Assembly: GCA_965662775.1 (NCBI GenBank) | Contig: CBFIIW010000022.1 | Coordinates: forward strand, 1-28,825 | DNA: 28,825 nt | Direction: 5' to 3' | From: UBA7985 sp002690455 | GTDB lineage: Bacteria > Pseudomonadota > Alphaproteobacteria > UBA7985 | In this document: in pieces, positions 1 to 8,510 of the stretch | Layout: each line of letters starts with the position of its first letter | Numbering within the stretch: position 1 is the stretch's first letter | The notes under the pieces: model-generated | The model's input: the letters and a program-made list of their open reading frames with translations, nothing else | The model's database searches: none | Told to the model about the DNA's origin: nothing | Program-made: the position numbers and the translations under genes

Positions 1-27
1 CGCTATAACGGTCCTTTACCAGGAGTG

Positions 28-75
28 GCGCGCTCGATTTGACGCCGCTTCGCGGCTTACAAATCTCCCACGCGC
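28..75 (-). repeat. Palindromic repeat element, copy 1 (downstream of pccA)
   Basis: Read on the minus strand (the direction of pccA transcription) this element has three blocks: GCGCGTGGGAG (75-65), GCCGCGAAGCGGC (56-44) and CGAGCGCGC (36-28). The same three blocks, with the same 8- and 7-base spacers, recur at 28751-28798 after ligA. It folds as nested stems: an outer GCGCG/CGCGC stem, a middle ATTT/AAAT stem (61-64 with 37-40), and an inner GCCGC/GCGGC hairpin with a 3-base loop. No T-run follows, so it is not a typical intrinsic terminator. It resembles REP-type small palindromes, but I cannot assign it to a named family. Confidence 0.7.
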
Positions 76-140
76 ACGATCCGATGAACTCTTGACGAAT
101 TTGTCGTGCCTCTTCCGATCAGTTTTCCGCCACGGGCACG

Positions 141-2117
141 CTATTCCAGCGTCAAGATCACCTCATCTCGCTGCAGCGTGGCGCCAACCGTCGCAGGGAT
201 CGACTCTACGACACCGTCAACAGCCGCAGTCAGCAGGTTCTCCATCTTCATTGCTTCGACAACAGCCAATGTTTGACCGGCTTTTACCGCCTGCCCGACT
301 TCGACGATAATGGACTTCAGCAACCCTGGCATTGGCGAAATCAGCTGCCGTGTAGTATCGGCCACCTTTGGCTCAGGCATAAGACCGTAGAGCGCCGCAA
401 CCTCCGCTCGCATCGGTTTCAGGCTCACCGAGCGACCGCCATGGGACACCGTCCAGACCAACCCGCGACGGCGCGCCTGAAGTACGAGCAAATGGCCCCC
501 GAGCATGCATCGATAGACCCGCTCGCCTGGCTGCCAGTCCAGGACATCTGTTCCAAATTGTGCCGCCCCCGGTTCAGGGCCCTCCACCTCCACGCTCAGT
601 CCATCAGACCGATCTTCAAAGCGCACACGGTAAGCGCGCTGATCCACGAGCAACGTATGGGCGCCCGTTTCATCCGACGCATCCAAAGCTGCATTGACCC
701 GCAGCACCTGCCCAGCCAACGCCACCAGCATGCCCTCATCCGCACCACCGGCAACATGGGCGAGCGTGAAACCTTCCGGAAACTCTTCGGTGATGTAGTT
801 GGTGCTCAGTTCGCCAGTCTGAAATCGCTCTGCACCTAGCACTTGATTCACGAAGGCCGCGTTATGGTCCAGGCCTTCGATCACATATCCATCAAGCGCC
901 CCGGCCAAGCGTTCTATCGCTTCAGACCGATCAACCCCGAAGGCGATGACCTTGGCGATCATGGGGTCATAGTGAATGGAAATCTCATCGCCCTCACGAA
1001 CGCCAGAATCCACGCGAACACCCGACCCCTGCGGCTCCTGATAGACCGAAAGCCGCCCGATCGACGGCAAGAACCCCCGTAGCGGATCTTCAGCATAAAC
1101 CCGAGCTTCCATGGCCCAACCCTCATGCTCGATTTCCGATTGCCGGAACGGCAGTTCTTCCCCCGCCGCGACGCGGATCATCCACTCAACCAGATCGATG
1201 TCATGGATCAACTCCGTCACCGGATGTTCGACCTGGAGACGGGTGTTCATCTCAAGAAAGTAGAAGTTACGTGCCTGATCGGCGATGAATTCCACCGTCC
1301 CGGCCGAGGCATAGTCCACAGCCTGTGCCAGCGCGATAGCCTCCGCGCCCATGGCCGCCCGCGTTTCCGGATCCAGCAACGGTGAAGGCGCCTCTTCGAT
1401 CACCTTCTGATGCCGACGCTGAATTGAGCATTCCCGTTCCCCAAGATGAACGAGGTTGCCTCGCTGGTCAGCGAGAATCTGGATCTCAATATGGCGCGGG
1501 TTAACAATAAATTTCTCGATGAAGATGCGGTCATCACCGAAGGCACCTTCTGCCTCAGCCCGGGCTGCACGGAACCCCTCGACCACATCCTCAGCCCTTT
1601 TGGCAATACGCATGCCTTTGCCGCCTCCGCCGGCAGAGGCCTTGATCATCACGGGAAAGCCGATGTCCGTTGCAATCTCAACCGCTTGCTCAGGAGTGTC
1701 GATTTCACCGACATAACCTGGCACGGTCGACACGCCCACCGCCGCCGCGAGCCGCTTGGACTCAATCTTGTCCCCCATCGAGCGAATTGCACCAGCGGGC
1801 GGACCAATCCAGACCAGCCCCGCAGCCTGCACAGCCTCGCAAAACTCGGCATTCTCACTGAGAAAACCGAAGCCCGGATGAATCGCTTTGGCACCGGTCT
1901 TCAATGCCGCATCGATGATTCGTCGCCCTTGCAGGTACGAAGCTGCAGAGGCCGCCTCTCCCACCCGTACGGCCTCATCCGCCATCTCTACGTGCTTCGA
2001 GCCGACGTCAGCATCGGAATACACGGCGACCGTGCGAATACCCATATCGCGGGCAGTACGAATGACGCGACAGGCGATTTCACCCCGGTTCGCGATCAGA
2101 ATTTTGTCAAAGGGCAA
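141..2117 (-). CDS. pccA: Propionyl-CoA carboxylase, biotin-carboxylase/biotin-carrier alpha subunit
   Basis: Acyl-CoA carboxylase alpha subunit of 658 residues. It carboxylates its own biotin using ATP and bicarbonate; a separate beta subunit, not in this window, transfers the carboxyl group to the acyl-CoA. Biotin carboxylase domain: residues 1 to about 450, starting KILIANRGEIA, with the ATP-grasp glycine loop GGGGKGMR (163-170) and the EMNTRLQVEHPVTE active-site motif (289-302). The C-terminal biotinyl domain has AMKM with the biotinylated lysine at 624. The text after the core (VRVDSG, EISIHYDPMIAK) looks like PccA rather than the shorter AccC or the methylcrotonyl enzyme, though that assignment is by family resemblance. 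The start is TTG, chosen because GGAGG lies 5 bases upstream on the minus strand (2123-2127) and the protein begins exactly as the family does. It is divergent from the djlA-like gene. Confidence 0.88.
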   Translation of the reverse strand: MPFDKILIANRGEIACRVIRTARDMGIRTVAVYSDADVGSKHVEMADEAVRVGEAASAASYLQGRRIIDAALKTGAKAIHPGFGFLSENAEFCEAVQAAGLVWIGPPAGAIRSMGDKIESKRLAAAVGVSTVPGYVGEIDTPEQAVEIATDIGFPVMIKASAGGGGKGMRIAKRAEDVVEGFRAARAEAEGAFGDDRIFIEKFIVNPRHIEIQILADQRGNLVHLGERECSIQRRHQKVIEEAPSPLLDPETRAAMGAEAIALAQAVDYASAGTVEFIADQARNFYFLEMNTRLQVEHPVTELIHDIDLVEWMIRVAAGEELPFRQSEIEHEGWAMEARVYAEDPLRGFLPSIGRLSVYQEPQGSGVRVDSGVREGDEISIHYDPMIAKVIAFGVDRSEAIERLAGALDGYVIEGLDHNAAFVNQVLGAERFQTGELSTNYITEEFPEGFTLAHVAGGADEGMLVALAGQVLRVNAALDASDETGAHTLLVDQRAYRVRFEDRSDGLSVEVEGPEPGAAQFGTDVLDWQPGERVYRCMLGGHLLVLQARRRGLVWTVSHGGRSVSLKPMRAEVAALYGLMPEPKVADTTRQLISPMPGLLKSIIVEVGQAVKAGQTLAVVEAMKMENLLTAAVDGVVESIPATVGATLQRDEVILTLE

Positions 2118-2342
2118 AACCGCCTCCCTTCACTCACAGAAAACGCCTCGCGAACAGCCCCAGTGAGAGCCACCGGTTCAAACCCGCCTGGAAACGGTTG
2201 CCAGTCATCATGCGAGAGCCTGAGCCCAGTTACCTGGACGCACAGCACCTGTTCACCCGCCTTGCGCGGCTGTGACTGGCCTTGGCCACCGCGAGCTACT
2301 ATGACAGGTACAGGCTCTTTCGCGATCAGAGAAAGCGGATTT
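2118..2342. promoter_or_regulatory. Divergent intergenic region between pccA and the djlA-like gene
   Basis: This 225-base gap separates two divergently read genes, so it must hold the promoter of pccA and probably that of the djlA-like gene. The only site I can place firmly is the pccA ribosome-binding site (CCTCC on the + strand, 2123-2127). I found no convincing -35/-10 pair. The + strand reading frame stays open through the gap, but only because of GC-rich composition; an in-frame ATG at 2301 is a weaker alternative start for the djlA-like gene. Confidence 0.35.
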
Positions 2343-3029
2343 ATGACCCTCTGGCAACGGATTTTGCGCGCATTGGAGATTGGCTTCGAGGCTGTACTCG
2401 GCCGTGCGCGAGAGCGGGGCGACAAGTCTGAGGCCTTTACCATTGGCGTTATTGCACTGGGTGCCAAGCTCTCCAAGGCCGATGGTCAGGTGACCCGTGA
2501 CGAAGTCAGAGCCTTCCGCGAAGTCTTCCACGTGCCAGAAGACCAGCACGAAAACGTCGGCATGCTGTTCAACCTCGCACGGCAGGATGTCGCTGGCTTC
2601 GACGGTTATGCACGGCGCATTGCCCGACTGTTCGAGCCACGCAGTCCTGAACTGGAACGGCTCATGGCGTGCTTATTCCACATTGCATCGGCCGACGGTG
2701 AAGTCTCAACGCCTGAGCTAGATTTCCTCGGTCACGTTGCGGAACTTTTCGGCTGGTCAGCGGCAGAATTCGAAAGGCTGGCGCTTATCTACCGACAGGA
2801 TCTTGATGACGATCCCTTCATAATACTTGGGGTCGACCGTGACGCAGACTGGGAGACAATCCGCAAAGCGCATCGCTCTCTGGTTCGCGAGCATCACCCC
2901 GACCAGTTGGCCTCGTTGGGCCTGCCGGATGAACTCATGGCCCTCGCCGATAAGCAACTCGCCCGGATCAATGCAGCTTTCTCTCGGTTGAAAGAGCTTT
3001 ACACCGTCCCACGCTTGACCGAGGACTAA
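2343..3029 (+). CDS. DjlA-like co-chaperone: TerB domain plus C-terminal J domain
   Basis: Protein of 228 residues. The N-terminal two thirds (about 30-145) is an all-helical TerB-like domain, with the acidic repeats KADGQVTRDE and SADGEVSTPE, which TerB proteins use as metal-binding helical turns. The C-terminal part (about 158-222) is a J domain with the HPD tripeptide at 185-187, which stimulates DnaK ATPase. This TerB plus J layout is that of DjlA, but there is no clear N-terminal membrane anchor of the E. coli type, so it may be cytosolic or loosely attached through the hydrophobic start. The ATG at 2343 follows a weak GGA; in-frame ATG 2301 would add 14 residues. It ends 5 bases before the RNase P RNA and could be co-transcribed with it. 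The domain call is firm; the cellular role is inferred. Confidence 0.82.
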   Translation: MTLWQRILRALEIGFEAVLGRARERGDKSEAFTIGVIALGAKLSKADGQVTRDEVRAFREVFHVPEDQHENVGMLFNLARQDVAGFDGYARRIARLFEPRSPELERLMACLFHIASADGEVSTPELDFLGHVAELFGWSAAEFERLALIYRQDLDDDPFIILGVDRDADWETIRKAHRSLVREHHPDQLASLGLPDELMALADKQLARINAAFSRLKELYTVPRLTED

Positions 3030-3034
3030 CCCCT

Positions 3035-3436
<402 letters not shown>

Positions 3437-3662
3437 TTTCACCCTCCCGTTGGACGGCTTTACCCTAGCCCTCACAGCACCCATTGCTGATCAAATTCAA
3501 GAGTATTGCGACTCTAGCATTTGTAATTTTTCTTGCGTTTTCAATTTACTCAGACCATATCCTAAGGTAATGTTAAGATTGTTATGCGCTGTATTTTCAG
3601 CCGCGTTTGCCCATTCATCGATCAAATAATTCTCGCCGTATTATTTAAGGCCCTTCGCCGCC
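3437..3662 (+). promoter_or_regulatory. AT-rich leader upstream of the dcw cluster (probable main promoter region)
   Basis: This gap lies between rnpB and rsmH. Bases 3481-3600 are 34% GC by direct count, much lower than the GC-rich genes on either side, as expected for a promoter region. No mraZ gene is present, and I see no tandem GTGGG-type MraZ boxes. An imperfect direct repeat, CCCATT-GATCAAAT, occurs at 3480-3496 and 3610-3627. A GANTC methylation-type site (GACTC) is at 3510-3514. Several weak -35/-10 pairs are possible, but none is good enough to name. The short CCGT/ACGG hairpin just after rnpB is followed by no real T-run. Confidence 0.45.
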
Positions 3663-4679
3663 ATGTTCGCTATCCCGCCAGAGCTGATCGACACTACGCA
3701 CGCCCACGATCCGGTGATGCTGCGCGAAGTGCTGGCATCAACCGCGGTCCCAGCGGGGGGAACGGTGATCGACGGTACATTCGGACGTGGTGGCTACGCC
3801 CGCGCCCTACTGGCAGCTCAGCCTGACTGTCGCTACATCGCGCTGGATCGTGATCCAGTCGCCGTAGACTACGGTACGGCATTGATGAGCGACCTACCCG
3901 GCCTTGAAGTTCACCACGCCGCTTTCTCAGAGATGGAACAAGTCACCCGCCAACTTGGCCTCAACACCGTTAACGTGATTGTCCTCGATCTGGGGGTTTC
4001 TTCGCCACAGATTGATGAAGCCGGTCGCGGCTTCTCCTTTGGCAAGGATGGTCCGCTGGATATGCGGATGGATACGTCCCGTGGCCCCTCGGCCGCCGAC
4101 GTGGTCAACGTCATGGACGAAACTGCGCTGGCGAATGTGATCTACAAATACGGCGAGGAACGTCGCTCACGTGCGGTTGCTCGTGCCATCGTCGATGCCC
4201 GTACCGAAGCCCGGATCGAGACCACCGGACGGTTGGCAGACATCGTTCGCTCGGTCGTCCGCAGGGCGAAAGACGGTATCGACCCAGCGACCCGGACGTT
4301 TCAGGGCCTGCGCATCCACGTAAATGACGAGCTTGGTGAACTTGAACGCGGGCTGGCGGCGGCGGAACGCCTGCTGGTGCCCGGCGGCCGTCTGGTCGTG
4401 GTCAGCTTCCACAGCCTCGAAGACCGCATTGTCAAAACTTTCCTCCGCACCCGGAGCGAGCAGCGGCGGCAGGATAGCCGACGCCTCCCGTGGGAAGACG
4501 AGGCCGCCCCTTTGCGCGAGCCCAGCTTCACCCTCATCTCCCGCAAACCGTTAGAAGCACAGAGCGACGAGAGCCGCGCCAACCCGCGCGCGCGCTCTGC
4601 CAAGCTGCGCGCCGCGCGCCGAACAGAAGCCGAAGCTTGGGCCGAAACCAATGCACAGCCAACTGGAGAAGCCGCATGA
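3663..4679 (+). CDS. rsmH: 16S rRNA (cytosine-1402-N4)-methyltransferase
   Basis: RsmH (MraW) uses S-adenosylmethionine to methylate N4 of C1402 in 16S rRNA at the ribosomal P site. The 338-residue length is close to the family norm. Visible motifs: HDPVMLREV near the N-terminus (15-23), the SAM-binding loop DGTFGRGGY (37-45), ALDRDP (60-65) for ribose contact, the signature LDLGVSSPQID followed by GRGFSF (109-126), and FHSLEDRIVK near the C-terminal end of the catalytic domain. The ATG at 3663 puts the conserved HDPVML close to the N-terminus; its AAGG lies about 12 bases upstream, a weak ribosome-binding site. It is the first gene of the dcw cluster, and its stop overlaps the ftsL start by 4 bases. 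Confidence 0.97.
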   Translation: MFAIPPELIDTTHAHDPVMLREVLASTAVPAGGTVIDGTFGRGGYARALLAAQPDCRYIALDRDPVAVDYGTALMSDLPGLEVHHAAFSEMEQVTRQLGLNTVNVIVLDLGVSSPQIDEAGRGFSFGKDGPLDMRMDTSRGPSAADVVNVMDETALANVIYKYGEERRSRAVARAIVDARTEARIETTGRLADIVRSVVRRAKDGIDPATRTFQGLRIHVNDELGELERGLAAAERLLVPGGRLVVVSFHSLEDRIVKTFLRTRSEQRRQDSRRLPWEDEAAPLREPSFTLISRKPLEAQSDESRANPRARSAKLRAARRTEAEAWAETNAQPTGEAA

Positions 4680-5134
4680 TCCGAGTGGCGCATCTGTTCT
4701 GGGCCACCCTGTTTGTGGGCTTGGTCATTACTCTGTTCCAGGTCAAAATCACCGTCCAGCAGCTGGGCGATGAACGGGATGCAACCGTCGGCAACATCCA
4801 CGAAACGCGAGAACGGATCCGCCAATTGGAGCTGGAGTGGACGCAACTCAATCAACCACGCCGTCTGACCAAACTCAGTCATGATTTCCTCACCGGATTT
4901 GAAGAATCTCGCCAAGGTACGATTGCGCCGGTGGATGCTATCCCAGTCCGGCCTGAGGACATGCGCCCTGTGATGCTTCTCACCATCGATGAAGCAGCCA
5001 ACGCGCGTTTAAACCAATTTGCCACCAGTGACGACGAGGCCAGCCGGGTCGGTTCACTGAGGCCGATCCACGCCCCGGACCTGATCGCGTCTGTAATCAA
5101 CCAGTCCGGCCGCAATAGCGCCGGATCGGAGTAA
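4676..5134 (+). CDS. ftsL: Cell division protein FtsL
   Basis: Small bitopic divisome protein of 152 residues. A single membrane segment (about 5-23, AHLFWATLFVGLVITLFQV) is followed by a periplasmic heptad-rich helix (about 25-65) containing RERIRQLELEWTQLNQP, a pattern typical of the FtsL coiled coil that binds FtsB and FtsQ. The C-terminal half is variable. Sequence identity is always low in this family, so the call rests on size, topology, coiled coil, and the position between rsmH and ftsI. The ATG at 4676 shares bases with the rsmH stop (ATGA), indicating translational coupling. No FtsB is seen in the window, as is usual because ftsB lies elsewhere. Confidence 0.85.
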   Translation: MIRVAHLFWATLFVGLVITLFQVKITVQQLGDERDATVGNIHETRERIRQLELEWTQLNQPRRLTKLSHDFLTGFEESRQGTIAPVDAIPVRPEDMRPVMLLTIDEAANARLNQFATSDDEASRVGSLRPIHAPDLIASVINQSGRNSAGSE

Positions 5135-5144
5135 ATGCACCGCA

Positions 5145-6920
5145 ATGACAGCCTATACACCCGACCCCAGCAGTCACGTTCTTGCCGCTAGCCTCGCGTC
5201 AAACCCACAGCGCATGATGCGCGGTGGAAAGACCGGCGGAGGACTCAACGCCGGACGCGCCGACCATGGCAGTTCTCACACGGCGTTACGGCACGGCCGG
5301 GCTGTCCGCCTTTGGCGCCTTTGGCTGCTGGGGCTAGGGTTCCTATGTCTGTTCTCGGTCATCGGTCGCGAGATCATACATTTGGCTGTGATCGCTGAGG
5401 GCCGGGAGCCGATCCCCACTATCACCCCTAAACTCGACACCGGCGCTCAGGAATTCCGGCGCAGCCAACTGACTGATCGCAATGGGCGCGTGCTTTCTGA
5501 CAACGTCTATCGCAAAGCCGCCTACGCCGTACCCTCCAAGATTACGGACCTCGAAGGTACCATCGCGGGGCTGGTCCGGATTTTCCCAGAGCTCGATCCT
5601 GGTCGCCTGCGTGCCAATCTGATTTCGAACCGGCGCTTCGTCTATATCAAGCGTCGCCTGACCCCTGATCAGGAAGCAGCCGTCTTCAATCTCGGGGAAC
5701 CCGGGCTGAACTTCCTCGAAGAGCAGTACCGCGTCTATCCGCAAGGCAACCTGACTTCCCACATCGTCGGCTACAACAACATTGATACTGTCGGTCAATC
5801 CGGGGTCGAGGCCCACTTTGACCTCTTGCTAAAGGAAGGCGTGAACCCGCTGGCGCTATCGATCGACGTGCGCGTTCAACACATAGTGGCGGAGGAGCTT
5901 GCCGCGACCATCGAGGAATTTGGGGCCATCGCCGGAGCGGCCGTGTTGATGGATGCCAACACTGGTGAAGTGATTTCGCTTGTCTCTCTCCCTGACTTTG
6001 ATCCCTACAACCCCGCAACACAGTCGGAGGCCCAACGGCTGAACCGCGCGACCTTGGCGGCCTATGAGCTGGGTTCGGTGTTCAAGGTGTTCACGTTGGC
6101 CGCTGCTATCGACGGCAAAACCGTAAGCCTAGATGAAGAAATTGATGTCTCGCGGCCATTGGTGATCAGTGGCTTCGAGATTGGCGACTACAAGCGCTAT
6201 GAAGACACAATGAACCCGTTCAACATTCTGCGGCGGTCTTCGAACATTGGTGCCGCGAAGCTAGCGCTGCGAATGGGCGCTGAAGCGCAAGAATCATTCT
6301 TACGTGATCTCGGGCTGTTGACCAGAAGCACAGTCGAGATCATGGAGCGTGCCCGCCCGCAATATCCGGCGCGTTGGGGGAAATCGGCCACAGCCACCAT
6401 CTCCTATGGATACGGTATTGCCGCATCGCCGCTGCAGGTTGCCAACGCCTTCTCAGCCATCGTCAACGGTGGGGTTTACCTGCCGCCTACTCTGGTGCGC
6501 GTACCCGAAGGCCAGCCACTACAGTACGGCCGACGGGTGATATCAGAGGAAACATCGGCGATCATGCGGGAGATGCTCGAGTATACAGTTAACAATGGGA
6601 CCGGCGGCTTTGCGCGAACAGATGATTACCGGATCGGTGGTAAGACCGGCACAGCCAATATCGCCAGACCAGGCGGCTACAACGAGGATGCCCGACGCGC
6701 CACCTTTGTTGGTGCCTTCCCCATCCACGCGCCAAAATACACGTTGCTGATTATGGTCGACAGCCCCGATTCCGAGGCGCAGGAGCGGACCGGCGGACGG
6801 GCGACCGGCGGTTGGGTCGCAGCCCCGCCCTTTAGTCGTATCGTAGAGCGTGTCGCGCCAATGCTTGGGCTCGAGCCAGACCCTTACCCGGAAGATGGCG
6901 ACCCGGTCGCCAGCCGTTGA
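5145..6920 (+). CDS. ftsI: Septal peptidoglycan transpeptidase (penicillin-binding protein 3)
   Basis: Class B penicillin-binding protein of 591 residues that cross-links septal peptidoglycan together with FtsW. An N-terminal cytoplasmic tail of about 55 residues is followed by one membrane anchor (about 57-75), a pedestal domain starting near FRRSQLTDRNG, and the transpeptidase domain from about 240. The three catalytic motifs are present: SVFK with nucleophile Ser311, SSN (365-367) and KTGT (500-503). The ATG at 5145 is 10 bases after the ftsL stop; the nearest purine-rich site, CGGAG, is about 13 bases upstream, so expression may rely on coupling with ftsL. It is followed by murE after 3 bases. 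Confidence 0.97.
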   Translation: MTAYTPDPSSHVLAASLASNPQRMMRGGKTGGGLNAGRADHGSSHTALRHGRAVRLWRLWLLGLGFLCLFSVIGREIIHLAVIAEGREPIPTITPKLDTGAQEFRRSQLTDRNGRVLSDNVYRKAAYAVPSKITDLEGTIAGLVRIFPELDPGRLRANLISNRRFVYIKRRLTPDQEAAVFNLGEPGLNFLEEQYRVYPQGNLTSHIVGYNNIDTVGQSGVEAHFDLLLKEGVNPLALSIDVRVQHIVAEELAATIEEFGAIAGAAVLMDANTGEVISLVSLPDFDPYNPATQSEAQRLNRATLAAYELGSVFKVFTLAAAIDGKTVSLDEEIDVSRPLVISGFEIGDYKRYEDTMNPFNILRRSSNIGAAKLALRMGAEAQESFLRDLGLLTRSTVEIMERARPQYPARWGKSATATISYGYGIAASPLQVANAFSAIVNGGVYLPPTLVRVPEGQPLQYGRRVISEETSAIMREMLEYTVNNGTGGFARTDDYRIGGKTGTANIARPGGYNEDARRATFVGAFPIHAPKYTLLIMVDSPDSEAQERTGGRATGGWVAAPPFSRIVERVAPMLGLEPDPYPEDGDPVASR

Positions 6921-6923
6921 CCG

Positions 6924-8510
6924 ATGCCCCATAGTGTCCTGACCCTGCTCCAGTGGCTCCGCGAGGAAGGCTTCACTTTCGATGCCAGCGGACCGGCTGT
7001 AGACGGACAGGGCCCGGAAGGTAACGTCGACGTCGCCGATATTCTTGCGCTCTGCTCTGATAGTCGCGACGCATCGCAGGGCACCTTGTTTGCTGCGCTC
7101 CCCGGGCAGCGAATTGACGGCCATGATTTCATAATTGACGCCCTGAGCCGCGGGGCAAGCAGCATTCTGGCACGCCGTGGACCGAAACCCGAAGAAAGCG
7201 CCCAGCTACGCGGGTGCTGGATCACGATACCAGATGCCCCTAGCCTGAGAACCGGAACAGCAGCAGCCTTTGCTGGTCTCGCAGCGCGCTTCTATGGCCC
7301 CCTGCCCGATCGATTGATTGGTGTAACTGGTACAAACGGCAAAACGTCCGTTGTGCACTTTACCCGGCTGCTGCTGGATCCAACACGCACCGCCTCGATC
7401 GGGACGCTGGGACTTCGGCCCAAGGGGCTGCTTGACCTGCCGTCCCTGACCAGCCCCGACGCCCTATCGCTGGCTCGGGGACTGGCCGCCGCCGCCGCCG
7501 CCGGGTACGAGCAGGCGGTGATGGAAGCGTCTTCTCACGGCCTTGATCAGGGGCGTCTCGCAGGACTGGATTTCATCGCAGCGGGCTTCACCCACCTCAG
7601 CCGAGATCATCTTGATTATCACCAGACCATGGACGCGTACTGGGATGCCAAGCGCATTTTGTTCACCGAGCGACTTGCACCCGGTGGACGGGTTGTGATC
7701 GATGAACGCCGACCGCAGTCACATGAGCTGGCAGCCCTTGGGCTGGATCTGTTCCGGCTTGGCGCACTGGGTTCTGACAGCGCGCACCTCAGTTACCGGG
7801 CCACTGCACAGCCGGATGGCCTGAGGCTACAAACCGCTTGGAAGGGCGCCCCGTACCGAGAGTTCGATCTGCCACTTTTCGGTGCTTTTCAGGCAGAAAA
7901 TATCGCCCTGGCTCTGGGCTTGGCCCGCGTCGGCGGTAAGGATGTATCAGCCGAGGCCCTAGATGCACGATTGACGGTACTGTCAGAGGACGGCGATGGG
8001 ATGGGCGTGCCGGGGCGAATGATGCCGGTTGCGCGACACCCACACGCCCCGCATGGTCGCGTGCTTATCGACTACGCGCATACGCCCGACGCACTGGAAA
8101 CTGCACTGCGCGCCGCCCGTCCCCATTGTCGGGGGCGGTTAATGGTCGTCTTCGGTGCCGGTGGCGATCGTGATCCGGGCAAGCGCATTCTGATGGGACG
8201 TGCCGCGGCGCAGCAGGCCGACTGGGCATTGATCACCGACGACAATCCACGCAGTGAAGACCCCGCCATGATCCGTGCTGCGGTCCGTGCGGGAGCGCCC
8301 GAAGCGCGGGAAATTGGTGATCGGGCGGAAGCCATTGCGGAGGCCATCAGCACCATGGCCCCCGAGGACCTGCTGGTCATCGCCGGCAAAGGCCACGAAA
8401 CCGGTCAGATTATCGGCGACGAGACCCTTGCCTTTGACGATGCTGCGCAGGCGCGCGCAGCCGCTACATTGCTTTGGGGTTCAGTCGATAACGGCGGGGT
8501 CACGAAATGA
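6924..8510 (+). CDS. murE: UDP-MurNAc-tripeptide synthetase (meso-diaminopimelate adding)
   Basis: Adds meso-diaminopimelate to UDP-MurNAc-L-Ala-D-Glu in the cytoplasm, using ATP. The protein is 528 residues, slightly longer than typical (about 490-500). The Mur ligase P-loop is TGTNGKT (135-141), followed by SRDHLDYH (226-233) and the lysine of YWDAKR (Lys243), the residue usually carbamylated. The DNPR motif (440-443) is the family marker for meso-diaminopimelate rather than lysine, so the cell wall should be of the Gram-negative DAP type. An alanine run follows GLAAAAAAG near residue 190. The ATG lies 3 bases after the ftsI stop, and the last 4 bases overlap the murF start. Confidence 0.97.
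   Translation: MPHSVLTLLQWLREEGFTFDASGPAVDGQGPEGNVDVADILALCSDSRDASQGTLFAALPGQRIDGHDFIIDALSRGASSILARRGPKPEESAQLRGCWITIPDAPSLRTGTAAAFAGLAARFYGPLPDRLIGVTGTNGKTSVVHFTRLLLDPTRTASIGTLGLRPKGLLDLPSLTSPDALSLARGLAAAAAAGYEQAVMEASSHGLDQGRLAGLDFIAAGFTHLSRDHLDYHQTMDAYWDAKRILFTERLAPGGRVVIDERRPQSHELAALGLDLFRLGALGSDSAHLSYRATAQPDGLRLQTAWKGAPYREFDLPLFGAFQAENIALALGLARVGGKDVSAEALDARLTVLSEDGDGMGVPGRMMPVARHPHAPHGRVLIDYAHTPDALETALRAARPHCRGRLMVVFGAGGDRDPGKRILMGRAAAQQADWALITDDNPRSEDPAMIRAAVRAGAPEAREIGDRAEAIAEAISTMAPEDLLVIAGKGHETGQIIGDETLAFDDAAQARAAATLLWGSVDNGGVTK

Noticed and set aside
1446..2342. Long + strand open frame upstream of and continuous with the djlA-like gene (527 codons in all)
   Set aside because: From 1446 to 2117 it is antisense to pccA, whose motifs are unmistakable. 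The frame is open because of GC-rich codon composition, and only the part from 2343 matches TerB and J domains.
3510..3514. GANTC methylation sites in the dcw leader (3510-3514) and before ftsA (19277-19281) as evidence for cell-cycle control
   Set aside because: A five-base degenerate site occurs often by chance, and two sites in promoter-like DNA are not enough.
3437..3662. CtrA-type boxes (TTAA-N7-TTAA) in the dcw leader and before ftsA
   Set aside because: Only half sites such as TTAAGATTG-TTA occur; none has both halves with the correct spacing.
4301..4915. Minus-strand ORF of 204 codons over rsmH and ftsL
   Set aside because: Shadow of two well-supported genes in GC-rich DNA, with Arg/Ser-rich composition typical of antisense frames.
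7481..7505. GCC-repeat run in murE as a phase-variable microsatellite
   Set aside because: It is a short trinucleotide run encoding alanine in an Ala-rich helix; length changes would not shift the frame.
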